Assembly: GCA_964535825.1 (NCBI GenBank)
Contig: CAZHUC010000007.1
Span: forward strand, 1 to 64,000
Direction of reading: 5' to 3'
DNA: 64,000 bases
DNA from: CAZAQK01 sp964535825
GTDB lineage: Bacteria > Pseudomonadota > Alphaproteobacteria > Rickettsiales > SXRF01
Positions 41,335 through 50,515 of this stretch are shown here, one piece after another; the first letter of the stretch is position 1; each line of letters starts with the position of its first letter. The notes beneath the pieces are model-generated. The model made no database searches. It had not been told where the DNA came from and saw nothing but the letters and a program-made list of their open reading frames with translations. Position numbers and translations under genes: made by a program.

Positions 41335-41820
41335 TTACCTACCACTCTTAGAATTAGCAACATGCTGTGTGCCACCATTCTCTGGGGCAGCCTGCACGAG
41401 CTTGGCAACAATGACCTGCGCAAGTTCAGCCGCGGCTGGGTTCAGGGCAGCGATCAGCTCCTGTTTTTTAGCCTGAATACGAGATTCGGCATCAGCAAGT
41501 TTCCTGGTGATCTGCCCTTCAAGTTCTTTACCGGCCTGTTCGGCACGGTTCTTCTGTTCCTGCATCGCATCCATAAGAAGCTGCTGTGAACGCGCCCGTG
41601 CCTCGGCAAGGGTGCGTTCATACAGTTCTTTGGCTTCCTCAGCCTGAGACTTCATGGTTTGTGCGGTCGCAAGATCGTTCTCAACCGTTTCCTTGCGCTT
41701 GATCATGATACCCATGAGCGGTGGAAGGATAACGTATGCGAGCACGACATACAGCGTCAGGAAGGTTATTGCTAACCAGAAGAGCTGTGAGGCAAACCAT
41801 GTGGGGTCAAGTTGAGGCAT
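41335..41820 (-). CDS. atpG: ATP synthase F0 subunit b'
   Basis: A 161-residue second b-type subunit with one membrane helix (about 13-33) and a coiled coil, longer at the C-terminus than b. The b/b' pair replaces the b homodimer of E. coli. Five bases before atpF. The gene symbol for b' is variously given as atpG or atpF2. Confidence 0.92.
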   Translation of the reverse strand: MPQLDPTWFASQLFWLAITFLTLYVVLAYVILPPLMGIMIKRKETVENDLATAQTMKSQAEEAKELYERTLAEARARSQQLLMDAMQEQKNRAEQAGKELEGQITRKLADAESRIQAKKQELIAALNPAAAELAQVIVAKLVQAAPENGGTQHVANSKSGR

Positions 41821-41827
41821 GGGTGCG

Positions 41828-42079
41828 TTACACTACGAAGAAGATCATCATGGCAACAGCGAATGCAAGGATACCCATGAACTCAGAGAGAGCCATGCCA
41901 AGCATCGCGAGGCCTTTGATAGAACCTTCTTTAGAAGGGTTGCGGGCGATACCATTCAGCGCTGCTGCGAAAATGATACCTACGCCGATAGCAGCACCGA
42001 GCATGCCGAGTGCGGTCAGGCCAGCGCCGATATATTTACCCATGAGGATAGTAGCTTCAGGGTTTGCGAGTGGTTCCAT
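41828..42079 (-). CDS. atpE: ATP synthase F0 subunit c
   Basis: An 83-residue proteolipid that forms the rotor ring. Two hydrophobic helices surround the polar loop ARNPS; the proton-binding carboxylate is Glu66 in LSEFMGI. Seven bases before atpF'. Proton specificity is expected since no sodium-binding Gln/Ser/Thr set is obvious. Confidence 0.97.
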   Translation of the reverse strand: MEPLANPEATILMGKYIGAGLTALGMLGAAIGVGIIFAAALNGIARNPSKEGSIKGLAMLGMALSEFMGILAFAVAMMIFFVV

Positions 42080-42102
42080 GGTAGTAATTTCCTTTCAGAT
42101 GG

Positions 42103-42831
42103 TTAGTGTAAGTTAAGAGCGTCATTAAGATAGATGCAGGTCAGCAGCGTAAATATGTAAGCTTGCAGGCATGCAACGAATATCTCAAATCCAGTGAATA
42201 CGAGTAAGAATGCGAAGGGGAATATCCCTACAATACCGGCGGCAACAAATCCAGCCATGATCTTGAGCAGCAAATGCCCTGCCATCATGTTTGCTGCAAG
42301 ACGAATGGAAAGGCTGATAGGGCGTGAAAGATAAGAGATCAGCTCGATGGTTATCATCAGCGGGATCATCCACCACGGCGTGCCTTTGGGCAGGAACAGC
42401 GAGAAGAAATGCAGCCCATGCTTCATTAAGCCAATGAGCGTGACACCAATGAACACGAAGCCCGCCATCGCAAAAGTAACGATGATGTGGCTGGTGACGG
42501 TGAATGACGTTGGGATCATCCCGAGTACGTTACAAAACAGGATGAAAATGAAGAGCGAGAAAACGAACGGGAAATATTTCATCCCTTTGCTGCCCGCATT
42601 ATCCTGAATGATGCCGGAGACGAACTCAACGAGCATTTCAGAACCAGCCTGAATACGGCCAGGTACAAGCTGGCGGCGGCTGGAAGCGGCAGAAAGCAAC
42701 AAGGTGATCATACTGATAACGATGACCATCCACAGCGATGAATTGGTAAAGCTGAGATCAAGCGCACCTACCTTGAATGGAATGATCGGATAGATCTCGA
42801 ACTGTGCTAGTGGGCTGTGGCCTTCAGACAT
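42103..42831 (-). CDS. atpB: ATP synthase F0 subunit a
   Basis: A 242-residue stator subunit with about six hydrophobic segments. The essential Arg is in LSIRLAANMMAGHLLL; the last helix region is FVACLQAYIFTLLTCIYLNDA. It forms the proton half-channels against the c ring. Confidence 0.96.
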   Translation of the reverse strand: MSEGHSPLAQFEIYPIIPFKVGALDLSFTNSSLWMVIVISMITLLLSAASSRRQLVPGRIQAGSEMLVEFVSGIIQDNAGSKGMKYFPFVFSLFIFILFCNVLGMIPTSFTVTSHIIVTFAMAGFVFIGVTLIGLMKHGLHFFSLFLPKGTPWWMIPLMITIELISYLSRPISLSIRLAANMMAGHLLLKIMAGFVAAGIVGIFPFAFLLVFTGFEIFVACLQAYIFTLLTCIYLNDALNLH

Positions 42832-42846
42832 GAACTTACTTACACC

Positions 42847-43125
42847 TTAGTCAACGTTTCGTATTATATTTCGTACACCTGCGGCAAAACCCAGAAGAAG
42901 AAACAGGAGAAGAAACAACGGCATCGTCCCTGCAGCTTTATCCAGCTGGTAACCGAGAAAGATCCCAACACCCGCACCCGCCAGCAGATCAACTCCCATG
43001 CGCACACCTTTACCATATTGTGCGCCGGAACTGTCTCCCTGCGATGCCGGGGCATCAGGTTGTATGGCATCGATTTTCCTCTGCAGATCTTCCAGGGAAG
43101 GCATTGGATCATCAGGCTTTGCCAT
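42847..43125 (-). CDS. atpI: ATP synthase assembly protein AtpI
   Basis: A 92-residue membrane protein with two hydrophobic segments and the motif GKGVRMGVDLLAGAGVGIFLGYQLD, as in AtpI/AtpZ-type proteins. It is the first gene of the operon, 15 bases before atpB. In this family it helps assemble the c ring or carries magnesium; the exact role is debated. Confidence 0.86.
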   Translation of the reverse strand: MAKPDDPMPSLEDLQRKIDAIQPDAPASQGDSSGAQYGKGVRMGVDLLAGAGVGIFLGYQLDKAAGTMPLFLLLFLLLGFAAGVRNIIRNVD

Positions 43126-43192
43126 AGGTTTTCCTCTCAGGCGGGGGCAATGTATGGAGTTGGTGTCCCCCTGTCAAGCCGCTTTTTAAGGT

Positions 43193-43984
43193 TTATTGGG
43201 CAGAGTTTCCACGCATTGCAAGCCGGCTCTCGATAAAGGCAGATACGGCTTCAACGGTACGGTCACCATCGTAAATATCGCCATCAATAAAAATGTATGG
43301 CGTATGTGGTATGCCAAGCTCGTCAACCGCGGCTTTTTTGGCCTTTAATACCTTCATTTCACGTTCGGTATTGGTCACGCAATTCCTGAACTGGTCCTTG
43401 CTGAGGCCGCCCACGGTGGCAATGGTCTCAAGACCTGCCATATGGTCGCCATCAAAGGCCCATTTTGACTGGGCATCGAACAGTACACGGGCGAATACAT
43501 AATAGCGGTCTTTATCCTGTTCTCCGATACAATCCAGCAACATAGCGCCTTTAAGAGCAGGCTCGTTGAGTGGGAACTGGCGCAGGATATAACGTAATTT
43601 GCCGGTTTCTACATATTTTTTCTCAAGTTCAGGCAGCACAGCAGCAGAGAAATGCGCGCAGTGCGGGCAGGTGAGGGAGGCATATTCGATCATCAGGATA
43701 GGAGCTGTTTTTGCTCCCATCGCAATATCGCTAGGAAGGGGGGCATCCTTCACCATGTAAGAGGTCGATTTGCCACCGCTTCCCTTGGTCATTTTCATGT
43801 TGGGTTCGGTCTCAGCTGGCTTTTTTGCATTGGCATCCTCATGTTCATGGGCTGGGGCAGGAGCAGCTTCCTGCGCATTAGCCTGTGCATGGTTGATCTC
43901 AGTACCGGTGTTTTGATTCAGGAATAGGAATGCTCCTGCAATAACAACAGATGCAACAGATAAAACGAGTATTGAGCGTGCCAT
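43193..43984 (-). CDS. DsbA-family thiol oxidoreductase, membrane-anchored
   Basis: A 263-residue protein. A membrane anchor or signal is at 3-21, then a low-complexity Ala/Glu/His linker, then a thioredoxin-like domain with active site CPHC (Cys106, Cys109) and the cis-Pro region IPHTPYIF. Probably a periplasmic disulfide oxidase or isomerase. The frame is open to 44041, but GGAG six bases before ATG 43984 supports the shorter start. It is directly upstream of the DUF721 gene as in related genomes; here it precedes the ATP synthase operon, not smc. Confidence 0.85.
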   Translation of the reverse strand: MARSILVLSVASVVIAGAFLFLNQNTGTEINHAQANAQEAAPAPAHEHEDANAKKPAETEPNMKMTKGSGGKSTSYMVKDAPLPSDIAMGAKTAPILMIEYASLTCPHCAHFSAAVLPELEKKYVETGKLRYILRQFPLNEPALKGAMLLDCIGEQDKDRYYVFARVLFDAQSKWAFDGDHMAGLETIATVGGLSKDQFRNCVTNTEREMKVLKAKKAAVDELGIPHTPYIFIDGDIYDGDRTVEAVSAFIESRLAMRGNSAQ

Positions 43985-44049
43985 TAGAAACTCCATATTT
44001 TTGAGATAGCCATATGTATTATCATTTGCGCTAAAACGCAATGCTTAGA

Positions 44050-44529
44050 TTAGTTTTGTGCCAGCGTGCAAGCGGCCGACAGGCCCTTCAGTGCTTCTTT
44101 TAGTTCGGCATCTTCGATGGCATCCAGAGTACTCTCCGGGAAAGCAACCAGCGCGTTTTTATTATCGGCTACTTTTTTTTTGCCCGGTTTGCGTGTCAGC
44201 GTGTGGCTGATGGTGATACGGTTGATGGCCCTATAACCAAAATAGATGGCAAGCCTCTCCAGTATCAGGTGTTGCTGGTGTTGTAACTCAGTGGCAAAGC
44301 CATTCTCCACAGCAATGGTGAGTGTGCCATCGGTGGTCTTGCCGCGTGGGAAATTCAGTTTTTCCGGAACGCAGCGTTGTGCGAGCTGAGTGCCCACTAT
44401 CTTTTCCCAATCCGTGATGATGCGGCTTCCGGCCAGACCTTTATCTTTAAGAACAGGTCGTATCACCGGCTCGACGTACTCTCCCAATGGTTTAGGAAAG
44501 CGGCTATATCTGCGTTTGTCATTGCTCAT
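44050..44529 (-). CDS. DUF721 (DciA-like) protein
   Basis: A 159-residue protein whose N-terminal half matches the DUF721 domain: LAGSRIITDWEKIVGTQLAQRCVPEKL and GTLTIAVENGFATELQHQQHLILERLAIYFGYRAINRI. DciA, which shares this domain, loads the replicative helicase in bacteria lacking DnaC; alphaproteobacterial DUF721 proteins may do so too. Overlaps rnhB by ATGA. Confidence 0.82.
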   Translation of the reverse strand: MSNDKRRYSRFPKPLGEYVEPVIRPVLKDKGLAGSRIITDWEKIVGTQLAQRCVPEKLNFPRGKTTDGTLTIAVENGFATELQHQQHLILERLAIYFGYRAINRITISHTLTRKPGKKKVADNKNALVAFPESTLDAIEDAELKEALKGLSAACTLAQN

Positions 44530-45140
44530 GCAGAAATGTTAGCAGATTTGAGGAGAGATTGTATAGGTTTGTAGCTTTTGCGGTGATGTGGAGTGACGCC
44601 AAAATTTCTGAGAGCATCCTGATGTGTGGCCGTGCCATAGCCGGCATTGCGTTCCCAGCCATATTGCGGATGTTCCTGTGCCAGCTCTGCCATAATCCGA
44701 TCACGCGTCACTTTGGCAATGATACTGGCGGCTGCGATGGAAGGGCACAGCGCGTCTCCGCTGATAATGGCTTTCGTGGGGCAGGATAATTTTGGGCATT
44801 TGTTGCCGTCGATCAGTGCGATGTCTGGTGTCAGGCCAAGCAGTCCATAGGCGCGCTGCATGGCAAGGAATGTTGCCTGGAGGATATTGATAGTATCTAT
44901 CTCCGCTGCACTGGCGATTCCCACGCCTACATGGGCATTCTTCAATATCTCATCATATATTTCAGCGCGGCGGACCGAGGATAATTTCTTGGAATCATGC
45001 ACGCCACTGGGAATATTATCGGTGTAGAACACCACGGCAGCGGCGACCACAGGGCCTGCCCACGGGCCGCGCCCAGCCTCATCGATACCGGCTATCAACC
45101 CACCAAATGATCTCTCATAGGTTGGGTCAAGCGCCTGCAT
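44526..45140 (-). CDS. rnhB: Ribonuclease HII
   Basis: A 204-residue enzyme that removes ribonucleotides from DNA. The DEAGRGP motif gives Asp20 and Glu21; further acidic residues occur in LIDGNKCP and the later KVTRDRIM region with Ala-Lys-Val-Thr-Arg-Asp. Length is standard. Coupled to the DUF721 gene; the lytic transglycosylase gene ends 3 bases upstream of its start. Confidence 0.96.
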   Translation of the reverse strand: MQALDPTYERSFGGLIAGIDEAGRGPWAGPVVAAAVVFYTDNIPSGVHDSKKLSSVRRAEIYDEILKNAHVGVGIASAAEIDTINILQATFLAMQRAYGLLGLTPDIALIDGNKCPKLSCPTKAIISGDALCPSIAAASIIAKVTRDRIMAELAQEHPQYGWERNAGYGTATHQDALRNFGVTPHHRKSYKPIQSLLKSANISA

Positions 45141-45143
45141 GGA

Positions 45144-46769
45144 TCAGCCAGCGATTTCGTTCTTGGCGACGAGAGCCAGTGGTTGAGGTAACTGATAATT
45201 AGGCCATTTGCCGGAGAGCAGGGCGTGCAGCGATTCACTCGGTTTGCCTGCAAGCTCGGAGTAGATCCAGTAATTGGTCATGACCTGCATCACATAGTTG
45301 CGTGTTTCAGGGAACGGAATGCTTTCCAGGAACAACAGAGGGTCATTCTTGTAATCAATATTTTTTTTCCATTCCATCAAACGGCCCGGGCCTGCGTTAT
45401 AAGCTGTGAGCATGAACAGCAGATTGTTTTCCACCAGGGCGTTGCCCAGCAGATGTTCAACATATCCCTGGCCCAGTGTCACGTTCGTAACAGCGTCGAC
45501 TGCATGATAGGCGGAGAATGTAACACCGTTATTCTTCTGCATCTGTTTTTTCATCAGCTTTGCGGTCTCTGGCATCAGTTGCATCACGCCAAGTGCACCT
45601 GCGGGGCTTTCGGCAGTGGCATGAAAACCGGATTCCTGACGGGCGAGTGCATAGATCAGCGCAGGTTCGATACGGAAACCTTCCTGTGGCTGCCAGTGTG
45701 GAATAGGGTAACGTGCGAAATCCAGCTGGCGTGTTTCATTGCGTAAATGGCGTGCCATCGCTATCTGTACAGAGGCAAGGTTCAGATCATGCGCCAATGC
45801 CAGCAGGCGCATCTGTTCTTCCTTGTCAACGGTCGGGAAATACGCACGCAGTTCTTTTTCTGCGAAGTCGGTCGCACCCGCTTCAGCCAACGCAATCACA
45901 CGGCGGATTACAGGTTCACCAATGATCTCCAGAACATCGCTGTCAGAAAGTGTGACCGGCGTTTTATCAAGGCCGAGCGATTGTTTCAATTCGCGGCGGG
46001 CGAGAATGCCATAGAAACTGCGCGGCTCTCCAGCTGCTTTACGCAGGTAATGGTAAGCGGTCTTCTGGTCGCCGGATGCTTTATAAGCGCGCCATGCCCA
46101 GAATGCAGCGCCTGCTTTTTTCCAGCGATGGGTATCGTCCTGATTCGCAATGGATGCGAACAGGCGAGCGGCAGTTGCCTTGTCGCTGTTCTTCCATGAT
46201 TGCATGGCCTGATGCCATGTGACGACGGCACTGCCATTCCAGCTGGCAAGGCCGTTATCATCGCCGTAACCCCTGAGTGGCTGGCGCTGTCTCTTCATTG
46301 TTACCTGAGTTGGAATGGTCGCGCCTTTGGCACGGGCGAGGTTCGTCATCTCTGCGGCCTGTGGGTGGTCGCTGTATTCTGCGAGCCACGCGCTGAGTTC
46401 GATCGGACTGGTGTTATAGGATTTGTGGAGGTAGCGGTAGGCCATCACATGCCCAAGGATCTCACGATTCCTGAGTTTGCTGATGAGTATATCTGCCTTC
46501 GTCCAGTCCTTATTCTTCTGTGCTGCGAATATATCTATATATAGGGAGCGGTCTTTACCTGAGAGCAGTACAGGTAAATTAGAGAATACCGTGCCGTCTA
46601 TCTCGCCAGCATTGATGGCCGCAGCCACGGCTTCCGTTTGGCGCGGGTTTCCACCCGGTGAGGCAAAGAAGTGCCACATACCGAACTCGGCACAAGCGGC
46701 AAACAGGACCAGTGCGGCCAAGGTTGCCTGCGCGCGCGCAGGTTGAGTGAGTAATAGTTTTTTAACCAT
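45144..46769 (-). CDS. slt: Soluble lytic murein transglycosylase (Slt70 type)
   Basis: A 541-residue periplasmic enzyme cleaving glycan strands with formation of anhydro-muramic acid. It has an N-terminal signal/anchor (about 13-30), a long helical superhelix with tetratricopeptide-like content, and a C-terminal SLT domain: YALARQESGFHATAESPAGALGVMQLMPETAK with catalytic Glu379. Start chosen at ATG 46769, because the frame extends 21 codons further without a plausible signal. First of a set with rnhB and DUF721. Confidence 0.92.
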   Translation of the reverse strand: MVKKLLLTQPARAQATLAALVLFAACAEFGMWHFFASPGGNPRQTEAVAAAINAGEIDGTVFSNLPVLLSGKDRSLYIDIFAAQKNKDWTKADILISKLRNREILGHVMAYRYLHKSYNTSPIELSAWLAEYSDHPQAAEMTNLARAKGATIPTQVTMKRQRQPLRGYGDDNGLASWNGSAVVTWHQAMQSWKNSDKATAARLFASIANQDDTHRWKKAGAAFWAWRAYKASGDQKTAYHYLRKAAGEPRSFYGILARRELKQSLGLDKTPVTLSDSDVLEIIGEPVIRRVIALAEAGATDFAEKELRAYFPTVDKEEQMRLLALAHDLNLASVQIAMARHLRNETRQLDFARYPIPHWQPQEGFRIEPALIYALARQESGFHATAESPAGALGVMQLMPETAKLMKKQMQKNNGVTFSAYHAVDAVTNVTLGQGYVEHLLGNALVENNLLFMLTAYNAGPGRLMEWKKNIDYKNDPLLFLESIPFPETRNYVMQVMTNYWIYSELAGKPSESLHALLSGKWPNYQLPQPLALVAKNEIAG

Positions 46770-46849
46770 AGCCGCCCTTTGTATGACAAAAAATGGCGTT
46801 CGGCAAGTTTTCTTGGCTTTATCAAATAACATTTATATTTAACAGTATG

Positions 46850-47668
46850 TTATTTTGAGCTGTTCAGGAAATCCTTGATCATCAGCATGTCGTGCCATGC
46901 CAGCCGCTTCTGGGCCGGTGAGCGCAGAAGGTAGGACGGATGATATACAATCACCGCTTTAGTGGGGGCTGTCATGAAGTCATTCTTATAGTCATAGAAT
47001 TTCCCACGCAGGCGCGAGACAGACACGTCACTTTTTAGTACGGCCTTGGCAGCTACTCCTCCGGCAAGGATAAGGAGCTGCGGTTTCATGAGGGCTATAT
47101 GCTTTTCAACGAACGGCTGGCAGATAGCCATTTCCTCTGCGCTTGGCTGGCGGTTTCCCGGCGGACGCCAGAATACGGTATTGGAGATATAAACATTCTC
47201 GGCGCGGCTCAGCCCGATACTGGCCAGCACTTTATCCAGCAATTGCCCGCTCTGGCCACAGAACGGAATGCCTTGCTTATCCTCTTCAGCACCGGGTGCT
47301 TCACCGATGACCATGATCTTCGCGTTCGGATTACCATCGGCGAATACGGTCTTGCTTGCGGTCTTTTTGATGGCGCACCCATCAAAGCCACGCACGGCCT
47401 CTTCAAGTTCGGCAACGGTGGTTGCTTTTTCTGCCAGTACACGTGAGGCTGAAATGGCGGCAGCAGGTGAGTGATGCAGGGTTGATGCAGAATTTTTTGT
47501 TGATACTGTATCAACATTATCCTGTGCAGGTGCATTTGCATGGATTGCTTCAACAACGTTGGCAGCTGGAGATGAGGCAGGCATCGCAAAGCGATTCACA
47601 GGCTCATCACCGATCGCTTCATCAACGCCGGCATCAATATACCATTCAAGTAACACTTTCTTATCCAT
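46850..47668 (-). CDS. Uracil-DNA glycosylase, family 4/5-like
   Basis: A 272-residue protein excising uracil from DNA. The N-terminal 90 residues are a low-complexity linker typical of alphaproteobacterial members (LLEWYIDAGVDEAIGD); the catalytic domain begins GCAIKKTASKTVFADGNP, then VIGEAPGAEEDKQGIPFCGQSGQLLD and FWRPPGNRQPSAEE, and VYHPSYLLRSPAQKRLAW. The expected Fe-S cysteines are only partly evident by eye, so cluster content is uncertain. ATG 47668 matches the family start; TTG 47695 is possible. Confidence 0.88.
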   Translation of the reverse strand: MDKKVLLEWYIDAGVDEAIGDEPVNRFAMPASSPAANVVEAIHANAPAQDNVDTVSTKNSASTLHHSPAAAISASRVLAEKATTVAELEEAVRGFDGCAIKKTASKTVFADGNPNAKIMVIGEAPGAEEDKQGIPFCGQSGQLLDKVLASIGLSRAENVYISNTVFWRPPGNRQPSAEEMAICQPFVEKHIALMKPQLLILAGGVAAKAVLKSDVSVSRLRGKFYDYKNDFMTAPTKAVIVYHPSYLLRSPAQKRLAWHDMLMIKDFLNSSK

Positions 47669-47709
47669 ATGTTTGTATATAGAATGGTTAATCAATTCAG
47701 GCCATCAAA

Positions 47710-49335
47710 ATGACAGACTCTGAAATAATGGAATATGATGTGGTGATCGTTGGCGGCGGCCCTGCCGGGCTTGCGGCTGCCATTCGCCTTCGGCAACTGG
47801 CGCAGGCGGGCGGGCACAGCCTTAGCGTATGCCTGCTGGAAAAAGGTTCTGAGATCGGTGCACATATATTATCCGGTGCGGTGATAGAGCCACGCTCACT
47901 TACGGAACTTATACCTGACTGGATGGATAAGGGCGCACCTCTTCATATTCCAGTGAAAAAAGATAAATTTCTGTTCCTTACTAAAACATCGGCCATACCG
48001 CTGCCGACGCCACGCCATATGCACAATGAAGGCAATTATGTGGTAAGTCTTGGCCAGCTTTGCCGTTGGCTGGGTACGCAGGCAGAAGAGCTAGGGGTTC
48101 AGATATTCCCGGGCTTTCCGGCTGCAGAGCTTATAATAGAGAATGGCCGCGTTACCGGTGTGAAGACCGGTGAGTTCGGCCGTGGCAAGAATGGCGAACA
48201 AAAAGACAGTTACCAACCGCCCATGGCCATTAAAGGGACATATGTATTATTGGCTGAAGGCTGCCGTGGCTCGCTTTCGCTGCATGCGATGAAGCAATTC
48301 AACCTGCGTGAGAAATCAGACCCGCAGACCTATGGTATCGGTATCAAGGAATTATGGGAGGTCGATCCGGCCAAGCATAAGCCCGGCCATGTAATGCACA
48401 CCATTGGCTGGCCGATGGATATGGAAACGTACGGCGGCTCATTCCTTTATCACTTCGAGAATAATCAGGTGGCGATCGGTTATGTCATCGGGCTGGATTA
48501 CAAGAACCCGTATTTAGACCCATTCATGGAGTTCCAGCGTTTCAAGACGCATCCGGTCATTTCCAAACTACTCGAGGGCGGCAAGCGTATCAGTTACGGT
48601 GCGCGTGCGATAAACGAGGGCGGACTACAGTCATTGCCGAAGCTTACCTTCCCGGGTGGTGCGCTCATTGGTGATTCTGCCGGTTTCCTGAATGTTCCGA
48701 AGATCAAGGGAACACACACGGCCATGAAGTCTGGCATGTTGGCAGCGGATGCCGTATTTGCTTCACTGGCGGCGAATAGTTCGGATGAGATCACAGGCTA
48801 TACGGAAGCTTTCAAGAAAAGCTGGCTTTATAAAGAGCTGCGCTCTGTGCGCAATATCCGTCCGGGTTTCCGCTTGGGGCTTCTACCCGGCCTGTGGCTT
48901 GCCGCACTTGATACGTATGTTTTTCAGGGGAGAGCGCCATGGACGCTGCGCAACCATCCGGATCACACGCAGCTGAAAGAAGCAAAATTCTCTAAAAAGA
49001 TCGATTATCCAAAGCCGGATGGCAAGCTCACCTTTGACCGGCTTTCATCTGTTTTCTTGTCGAATACAAATCATGAGGAAGATCAGCCATCACATCTTAC
49101 ACTCAAGGATGCATCCGTGCCTGTATCTTACAATCTTGCTAAATACGATGCTCCGGAGCAGCGCTATTGTCCGGCTGGTGTGTATGAGATCGTGCGTGAT
49201 GAAACCAGTGTTCGGTTGCAGATAAACGCGCAGAATTGCGTACATTGCAAAACCTGCGACATTAAAGATCCCACACAGAATATCGTGTGGAAAACGCCAG
49301 AAGGTGGCGGCGGGCCTAATTACCCCAATATGTAA
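47710..49335 (+). CDS. Electron-transfer flavoprotein:ubiquinone oxidoreductase
   Basis: A 541-residue membrane-associated FAD and 4Fe-4S enzyme that passes electrons from ETF (fatty and amino acid oxidation) to ubiquinone. FAD-binding GGGPAGLAAA is near the N-terminus; HILSGAVIEP and GIKELWEVDPAKHKPG follow; the C-terminal ferredoxin-like site is CVHCKTCDIKDPTQNI with an upstream YCPAGVYE. Length and ending GGGGPNYPNM are diagnostic of the family. It is divergent from UDG with 41 bases between start codons. Confidence 0.97.
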   Translation: MTDSEIMEYDVVIVGGGPAGLAAAIRLRQLAQAGGHSLSVCLLEKGSEIGAHILSGAVIEPRSLTELIPDWMDKGAPLHIPVKKDKFLFLTKTSAIPLPTPRHMHNEGNYVVSLGQLCRWLGTQAEELGVQIFPGFPAAELIIENGRVTGVKTGEFGRGKNGEQKDSYQPPMAIKGTYVLLAEGCRGSLSLHAMKQFNLREKSDPQTYGIGIKELWEVDPAKHKPGHVMHTIGWPMDMETYGGSFLYHFENNQVAIGYVIGLDYKNPYLDPFMEFQRFKTHPVISKLLEGGKRISYGARAINEGGLQSLPKLTFPGGALIGDSAGFLNVPKIKGTHTAMKSGMLAADAVFASLAANSSDEITGYTEAFKKSWLYKELRSVRNIRPGFRLGLLPGLWLAALDTYVFQGRAPWTLRNHPDHTQLKEAKFSKKIDYPKPDGKLTFDRLSSVFLSNTNHEEDQPSHLTLKDASVPVSYNLAKYDAPEQRYCPAGVYEIVRDETSVRLQINAQNCVHCKTCDIKDPTQNIVWKTPEGGGGPNYPNM

Positions 49336-49341
49336 CCGGCG

Positions 49342-50154
49342 TTATACGTCGTAGAATTCTTTGGTATGTGTACCGTAGCGTTTGAATTTCTGCTTCAGTA
49401 CATTCGTATCTTCGCGCAGCAGGATGCGTGGACGGTTCTCGATAAGCGCGGCAGCTGGTGATAATTTCTTTATTCCGAACATCTCGCTGGCCAGCATCGG
49501 ATTCTCGCGAAGATCTTCAAACTTCACGATCTCAATATTCTCGCGCAGTTCAAAATAGCGTTGGCAGAAGGCGTCATATATCTGGATCATCCTGTCCAGT
49601 TCATCGCCTTCTTCTATGGTGATACGACCGATCTCGTTCCAATATTTCGCAGCTTGCGGCAATTTGCCGTTTGCGATCGCACGCACTTTGCCAAGACGGC
49701 GCCAAGATTGAATAACATCGAACGGATGGCGTATCACCGCTATCACACGGAAATGTTGAAACTCTACCAGCTGAGGAAGTATCGCGGTGTAAAGCGCATG
49801 ATGCTTCATGGCGAGTGTGAAGTCTTTGCTCAGGCCATGCCGAACGAATGCTATGGTGGAATCTTCACTATCAGGTGATTTTGCTATGCGTGAATCCTTG
49901 ATGCTATCAAGAAGCGGTTTGCCATCAGCGGCGCGCAGGTCACGCAGAGGTTTTTCATTCAGTAATTGCGTGCGTCTCCAGACATAATCACCCACCAGCC
50001 ATTTGCATAGCGGCATCGGTTTTTTCATTTGCTGGGCTTTGCGTTGCTGCCATTTGGGTTCATTAAGGCAGACAATATCAGGCAGGCAGTCGATCAAAGC
50101 GCCAAAAACCGTCAGTCCCGCGCGGGGAATGCCGGTTAGAATGACGTTCTGCAT
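49342..50154 (-). CDS. Sulfotransferase-like protein
   Basis: A 270-residue protein with the sulfotransferase P-loop-like start LTGIPRAGLTVFGALIDCLPD (residues 6-26) and the 3'-phosphate region VIAVIRHPFDVIQSWRRLGKVRAI. The family uses PAPS to sulfate carbohydrates, lipids or proteins; substrate not known. The preceding gene of the same strand at 50161 is 6 bases away, so these may be an operon. It is convergent with ETF-QO. Confidence 0.8.
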   Translation of the reverse strand: MQNVILTGIPRAGLTVFGALIDCLPDIVCLNEPKWQQRKAQQMKKPMPLCKWLVGDYVWRRTQLLNEKPLRDLRAADGKPLLDSIKDSRIAKSPDSEDSTIAFVRHGLSKDFTLAMKHHALYTAILPQLVEFQHFRVIAVIRHPFDVIQSWRRLGKVRAIANGKLPQAAKYWNEIGRITIEEGDELDRMIQIYDAFCQRYFELRENIEIVKFEDLRENPMLASEMFGIKKLSPAAALIENRPRILLREDTNVLKQKFKRYGTHTKEFYDV

Positions 50155-50160
50155 GAAAGA

Positions 50161-50349
50161 TTAAACGTTTTTGTATGCAACGGGCAGGTTGGTGTTCTTG
50201 TCGATCACCAGGTTGCCATCTTCGTAGGCAGCAGCCATATAACGGCCAACGCCAGACTTGATAAAAAGCACAGGTTTCACGGTCTTGCCATTGTATTTAC
50301 GCAATTCTGTGACCTTACCACGGGCTTCCGGGTTATTTTTACTACTCAT
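50161..50349 (-). CDS. Small protein of unknown function (62 aa)
   Basis: A 62-residue basic protein without a signal or membrane segment: it reads as a small beta-rich domain with Lys/Tyr content (KYNGKTVKPVLFIKSGVGRYMAA). GAGAG precedes the ATG. I have no family name. It is upstream of and in line with the sulfotransferase gene. Confidence 0.65.
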   Translation of the reverse strand: MSSKNNPEARGKVTELRKYNGKTVKPVLFIKSGVGRYMAAAYEDGNLVIDKNTNLPVAYKNV

Positions 50350-50515
50350 AAAAAACTCTCTTTTTTAAAAATATGTATTTTTGTTAGGCGCGGATTCTAT
50401 TAATATACTCGAAAGGTGCAAGTGTTTTATGCATGGCTTGCTTTTTGCTTATGTTATATTACCTGTGCCTGGGCTTGCCCGGCGTTGGGCGAATATTTAT
50501 AACATGTTGTATCAT